Shown here: piece after piece, positions 31,210 through 33,811 of the stretch
Layout of the letters: the number at the start of each line of letters is the position of its first letter
Numbering within the stretch: position 1 is the first letter of the stretch
Assembly (NCBI GenBank): GCA_028866895.1
Contig: JAGWHF010000016.1
Location: forward strand, 1 to 33,811
Direction: 5' to 3'
Source: Nitrososphaerota archaeon
Lineage (GTDB): Archaea > Thermoproteota > Nitrososphaeria > Nitrososphaerales > Nitrosopumilaceae
DNA: 33,811 nucleotides
Position numbers and translations under genes: made by a program
Notes under the pieces: model-generated
What the model saw: only the letters and a program-made list of their open reading frames with translations
Told to the model about the DNA's origin: nothing
Databases searched by the model: none

Positions 31210-31240
31210 CAATGGCAGTCATGGGCTGAGGTTTTAATTC

Positions 31241-32614
31241 CTAGATTTTCTTGAATATGCTCTCTATCATGGAGAATATCTTGTCAAAGATTGATTCGGG
31301 TGCGGTTACCACCTGATGTACGGTTGCACTTGTGGAGGGCGCGGCCGTGGGTGCTGCATGGCTTTGGGCGGACGGCTGGGTGGCGGAGGGGGCGGGCGGC
31401 TGCTGGGATTGCTGGGTCGGGGTGCTTGGGGTGCCGGGAGTTGATTGGGGAGTTGTGGGCGGCTGCTGGGATTGCTGGGTCGGGGTGCTTGGGGATGCAG
31501 GGGGTGCGGTTGCAGGCAAGGACAGCAGGGCGGTGCCTGAGCTGCCCGAATGGCCCGGGCCCCCGGCATAGGTTGCGGTGATTGTAATCTTGCCTGCAGA
31601 CGGGGGCGAGGTATAGGTTATCGCGCAGTGGTTGCCTACAAGCAGGCAGAAGTTGGGGGTGAAGGTACCTCCCGCACCTCCGTCGCTCCATGATATCATG
31701 CCGTTGATGGAATTGGAGGGGTTTGTGGCGTCGGTGACTGAGGCCGTGACTGTGGCCTGGCTTCCGGAAGAGATTGCGGCCGGGTTTGCAGTAACTGAAG
31801 TTACGGTTGTGTCAGGGGTTCCGCTGGTGCTTGCCGTGCCGGTTCCGTTTGACATGCTTGTGGAGATGCTTGATAGCGCGTAGCTTGCAGAATGCGTGCT
31901 GTCGCCGGAATATGTGGCGTTAACTGTGATTACATTGAGCGGGTTTGCAGGCGAGGTATAGGTTGCCACGCACGGCTGCGTTGGCAGGGTGCAGGAGGCC
32001 GGGTTGAAGGTGCCGCCATTGTGGCCGTCGCTAAATGTGATGGTGCCGGAGGGTGCGGTAGGGGTGCTTGAGGTGTCGGCAACCTGTACTGAGAAGGTCA
32101 GGGTATCGTTGGAGGGAAGGGCGGCGGAGGACGGGCTGATTGTAGTGCTGGTCGGATCAAGCCGGTTTACTGTCAGGGTAGAGGTGCCCGCGCTGCTGCC
32201 ATGGGCAGGGTCGCCGCCATAGGTTGCGGTGATTATGACTGAGCTTGGAGGATTGGAGGATACCGCATATGATACGGCGCATGTGGCAGATGAGAGGCTG
32301 CAGGATGCTGGATTGAAGGTGCCGCCGGCGCCGCTATCGCTGAACTGTACGGTTCCGGTGGGGGTTGTGGGCGTGGCAGACGTGTCGGTGACCGTTATGG
32401 TAAGAGTGCCGGAGGCTCCCGGGTTTACGGTAAGGGAGTTTGGCGAGACTGCAAGCGATGTTGGGTCCTGCGTGCCTGATACCGACGTGCTGTTGCTGTC
32501 GGTGAATATCAGGCTGCCGTCGGCCGCTGCAGCGGGTGCGGCAAGAATGCCAAAAATAGGCAGCAGGACGAAGGCTCCCAGGATTATGAGTTTTGAGGGA
32601 AATAGCGATGTCAT
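31241..32614 (-). CDS. Secreted protein with three Ig-like domains, Pro/Gln linker and amphipathic tail
   Basis: A 457-residue protein. The signal peptide (1-31) ends at APAAAA. Three bacterial Ig-like domains of about 100 residues (51-150, 153-250, 268-367) follow, each ending in TATYGGD-, NATYSGD- or TATYAGG-like strands. Each has a CX6C pair (105/112, 208/215, 323/330). A Pro/Gln/Ser/Thr linker (370-430) contains a duplicated 21-residue unit. The last 17 residues (SIFDKIFSMIESIFKKI) form a strongly amphipathic helix. It is likely an envelope or adhesin-like protein. It begins six bases after the upstream WWSxG gene, without a Shine-Dalgarno motif, so they form an operon. Confidence 0.8.
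   Translation of the reverse strand: MTSLFPSKLIILGAFVLLPIFGILAAPAAAADGSLIFTDSNSTSVSGTQDPTSLAVSPNSLTVNPGASGTLTITVTDTSATPTTPTGTVQFSDSGAGGTFNPASCSLSSATCAVSYAVSSNPPSSVIITATYGGDPAHGSSAGTSTLTVNRLDPTSTTISPSSAALPSNDTLTFSVQVADTSSTPTAPSGTITFSDGHNGGTFNPASCTLPTQPCVATYTSPANPLNVITVNATYSGDSTHSASYALSSISTSMSNGTGTASTSGTPDTTVTSVTANPAAISSGSQATVTASVTDATNPSNSINGMISWSDGGAGGTFTPNFCLLVGNHCAITYTSPPSAGKITITATYAGGPGHSGSSGTALLSLPATAPPASPSTPTQQSQQPPTTPQSTPGTPSTPTQQSQQPPAPSATQPSAQSHAAPTAAPSTSATVHQVVTAPESIFDKIFSMIESIFKKI
31394..31494 (-). repeat. 38-bp direct repeat (31394-31431 and 31457-31494)
   Basis: Two identical 38-bp copies, 63 bp apart start to start (21 codons), beginning GGGCGGCTGCTGGGATTGCT on the plus strand. 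They encode the repeated PSTPTQQSQQPP unit of the Ig-domain protein's linker. Confidence 0.9.
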
Positions 32615-32620
32615 TGTTTA

Positions 32621-33301
32621 TCAGGCCTTGATTATGCCGGTTGATACGAGGTACTGGATGCCCTTTATGAAATCATCGTCCGAGATCTCGCCCTGGGACC
32701 ACCATTTGGCGCTGGTCTTTACCCATGCGGGAATGGGCTGCGGCTGGGCTGTCTGGATTGCTGCAGTTGGAGGTATCTTCATTATTCCCTGCTTGATGAG
32801 AAATTGCACGCCCTGGATAAAGTCAGAATCGCCCATCTGTCCTTGAGACCACCATTTGGCGTTATTGCGTACCCAACTTGGTATAGGGTTTGTCGTGGAA
32901 GAATTTTGAGCTGGTGATTGAGTTATAGTGGTAGAGTTTGCGTTGCCGGGATCTGCGGGTATGCTGGGGGGGCACGGCGGCATCATAAAGGCAGCATGGT
33001 TTCCGTTCTGCCAGTGGCGCGTCCAGTTTCCAGTCCAGGCGGCATGCGGGCGGGGGGGATGCGAGTGGAAGGCTGTCCTGTTTCCCGGCTGGCCCCGGTG
33101 CATCCCGTGTCCTTGGTACCCGTATGGAAGACACGGGTTGTGCAGGTAGGGACCGTTTGGGGCCTGCGTTTGAATCCCGGTTCCGGTTGCATTTTCCTGA
33201 GCCAGGGCTGGGATGGGAGCGTGGCCTGCAAGGGAGGCTGATGCAAGGGCCAGGGCAAGCGCGGCTGTAATGATTATCATTCTTGGGTTGCGATCTTGCA
33301 C
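32621..33301 (-). CDS. Secreted His-rich protein with two WWSxG repeat domains
   Basis: A 226-residue protein. The signal peptide (1-34) ends at PALAQ. A His/Pro/Asn-rich region (about 48-105) has many His (GHGMHRG, HSHPPRPH) and may bind metal. Two 37-residue repeats of the type IPxWVKxxAKWWSQGxISDxDFIxGIQYL (about 140-178 and 190-226) close the protein. This repeat is common on exported thaumarchaeal proteins; its binding partner is unknown. The start is GTG at 33301, because TATA-like CTAAAATAT (minus strand, about 33324-33332) lies 26 nt upstream. ATG at 33280 or 33325 are alternatives. Confidence 0.78.
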   Translation of the reverse strand: MQDRNPRMIIITAALALALASASLAGHAPIPALAQENATGTGIQTQAPNGPYLHNPCLPYGYQGHGMHRGQPGNRTAFHSHPPRPHAAWTGNWTRHWQNGNHAAFMMPPCPPSIPADPGNANSTTITQSPAQNSSTTNPIPSWVRNNAKWWSQGQMGDSDFIQGVQFLIKQGIMKIPPTAAIQTAQPQPIPAWVKTSAKWWSQGEISDDDFIKGIQYLVSTGIIKA

Positions 33302-33735
33302 AGAGAAAGCGTCGTCGTGTTGCATATTTTAGAATAGGGCAACAAAGTTCAGAAACAAGGTTCACCTACCCCCGGGCGGGACTTTTTTGCGATGTCCGCA
33401 GGACACGGGCGGATAAATTCAGGTTTGGAGGGGCAGAGCCCACAGACCAAACCGTGACAGTATAGAAACTGCAACTACCATATGTCACCATACTAGAAAA
33501 GACCATGCGTGTTTGTTATGAAAACAAGCTTGCGCGCCCGTTTGAATGCAGGATTGCGCGGCCGTGGTACTGCCGTCTAAATGTGAACTGGAAGCTGCGC
33601 TGATTTTGGAATCATTTAGTCAAGAGATCTGCAAATTGCAGGTGCCGCATGAAAAGTGCGGCATGCATAATTGTTATTGTTTGATCACATTTGTCAAACT
33701 CGGATATAATACCAGACTCGGTTTTACTGCAGGTA
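33302..33735. other. Intergenic region upstream of the archaellin gene
   Basis: No supported gene. Very short frames with ATG at 33505 (32 codons) and 33518 (20 codons) have weak or no promoter support. It holds the promoter of the WWSxG gene (about 33324-33332), a 7-bp hairpin TGCCGCA/TGCGGCA (33643-33649 and 33657-33663, 7-nt loop), and the archaellin TATA box. The hairpin lies 40 bases before that TATA and could be an operator for archaellum control. Confidence 0.4.
33703..33713 (+). promoter_or_regulatory. TATA box (GATATAATACC) of the archaellin gene
   Basis: Centred 29 nt before the ATG at 33736. Identical in sequence and distance to the TATA box at 23890-23900. Confidence 0.65.
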
Positions 33736-33811
33736 ATGAACTCTGTTTCAAGACGCAGAACTCGTCGTGGAGTCATGGGTATAGAAGCTGCAATTGTTAT
33801 GATTGCATTTG
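33736..33811 (+). CDS. Archaellin N-terminus (partial, runs off the window)
   Basis: 25 codons are visible. A short Arg-rich leader (RRRTRRG) is followed by VMGIEAAIVMIAF, the class III signal peptide of archaellins. The prepilin peptidase (FlaK/PibD) should cut after RRG, leaving the hydrophobic helix that packs the archaellum core. The MGIEAAI pattern fits archaellins better than type IV pilins, but a pilin cannot be fully excluded from 25 residues. TATA at 33703-33713 is 29 nt upstream, so it is leaderless and probably heads the archaellum operon beyond the window. Confidence 0.82.
   Translation, partial: MNSVSRRRTRRGVMGIEAAIVMIAF

Noticed and set aside
31394-31494. Direct repeats resembling an attachment site pair
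   Set aside because: The 63-bp period is a multiple of three and falls in the Pro/Gln linker of a coding region; no integrase is nearby.

Overview
The window looks like chromosome of an ammonia-oxidising thaumarchaeon of the Nitrososphaera type (Nitrososphaeria). The reasons are: a 4-hydroxybutyryl-CoA dehydratase close to an ADP-forming acyl-CoA ligase (3-hydroxypropionate/4-hydroxybutyrate carbon fixation); an ESCRT-type division ATPase with an MIT domain (CdvC/Vps4-like); a secreted cupredoxin; a NiCoT nickel permease; an archaeal/ER-type signal peptidase with Ser/His/Asp; a PEF-CTERM-like sorting tail; the repeated WWSxG domain common in AOA secreted proteins; and an archaellin start at the right edge. 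Most first genes carry an archaeal TATA box centred 25-30 nt before the start codon, so transcripts are probably leaderless, including several GTG and TTG starts. Shine-Dalgarno motifs appear mainly on operon-internal genes or genes with leaders. I see no tRNA, rRNA, CRISPR array or insertion sequence.

Layout. 1-1.4 kb: AT-rich, with a possible broken secreted peptide, a 19-residue lysine-rich peptide, a CxxC-x17-CxxC zinc protein and a TRAM RNA-binding protein. 1.5-3.8 kb: DUF4443-type wHTH protein, nickel permease, methyltransferase. 4-7.2 kb: small hypothetical protein, Met/Gln-rich cupredoxin, three small zinc-ribbon proteins, thioredoxin. 7.4-10.6 kb: DEAD-box RNA helicase, zinc-ribbon/PRC-barrel-like protein, signal peptidase I. 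10.6-14.4 kb: two carbon-fixation genes. 14.5-16.3 kb: RNase HI-like protein, small membrane protein, radical SAM protein. 16.4-20.4 kb: an operon of three envelope proteins headed by a 960-residue Ser/Thr/Asn-rich protein. 20.5-27.5 kb: sedolisin, membrane protein with a cytoplasmic zinc ribbon, MthK-like K+ channel, secreted phosphoesterase, PH-like protein. 27.6-29.1 kb: arsenic-type module (HxlR regulator divergent from ArsC and an aquaglyceroporin). 29.3-31.2 kb: GNAT and CdvC-like ATPase. 31.2-33.3 kb: two-gene operon of secreted proteins (WWSxG repeats; three Ig-like domains). From 33.7 kb: archaellin, cut by the window edge.

How the genes work together. The dehydratase and ligase handle consecutive 4-hydroxybutyrate steps of CO2 fixation. 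Thioredoxin could supply electrons to the Cys-dependent arsenate reductase, whose arsenite product could leave through the co-transcribed aquaglyceroporin. The signal peptidase would process the many secreted proteins, one of which may be an archaeosortase substrate. The most system-like novelty is the HxlR-ArsC-aquaporin module, whose two promoters appear to share one TATA element at the centre of a dyad. Next is the envelope operon, built from domains that have been copied within and between neighbouring genes.
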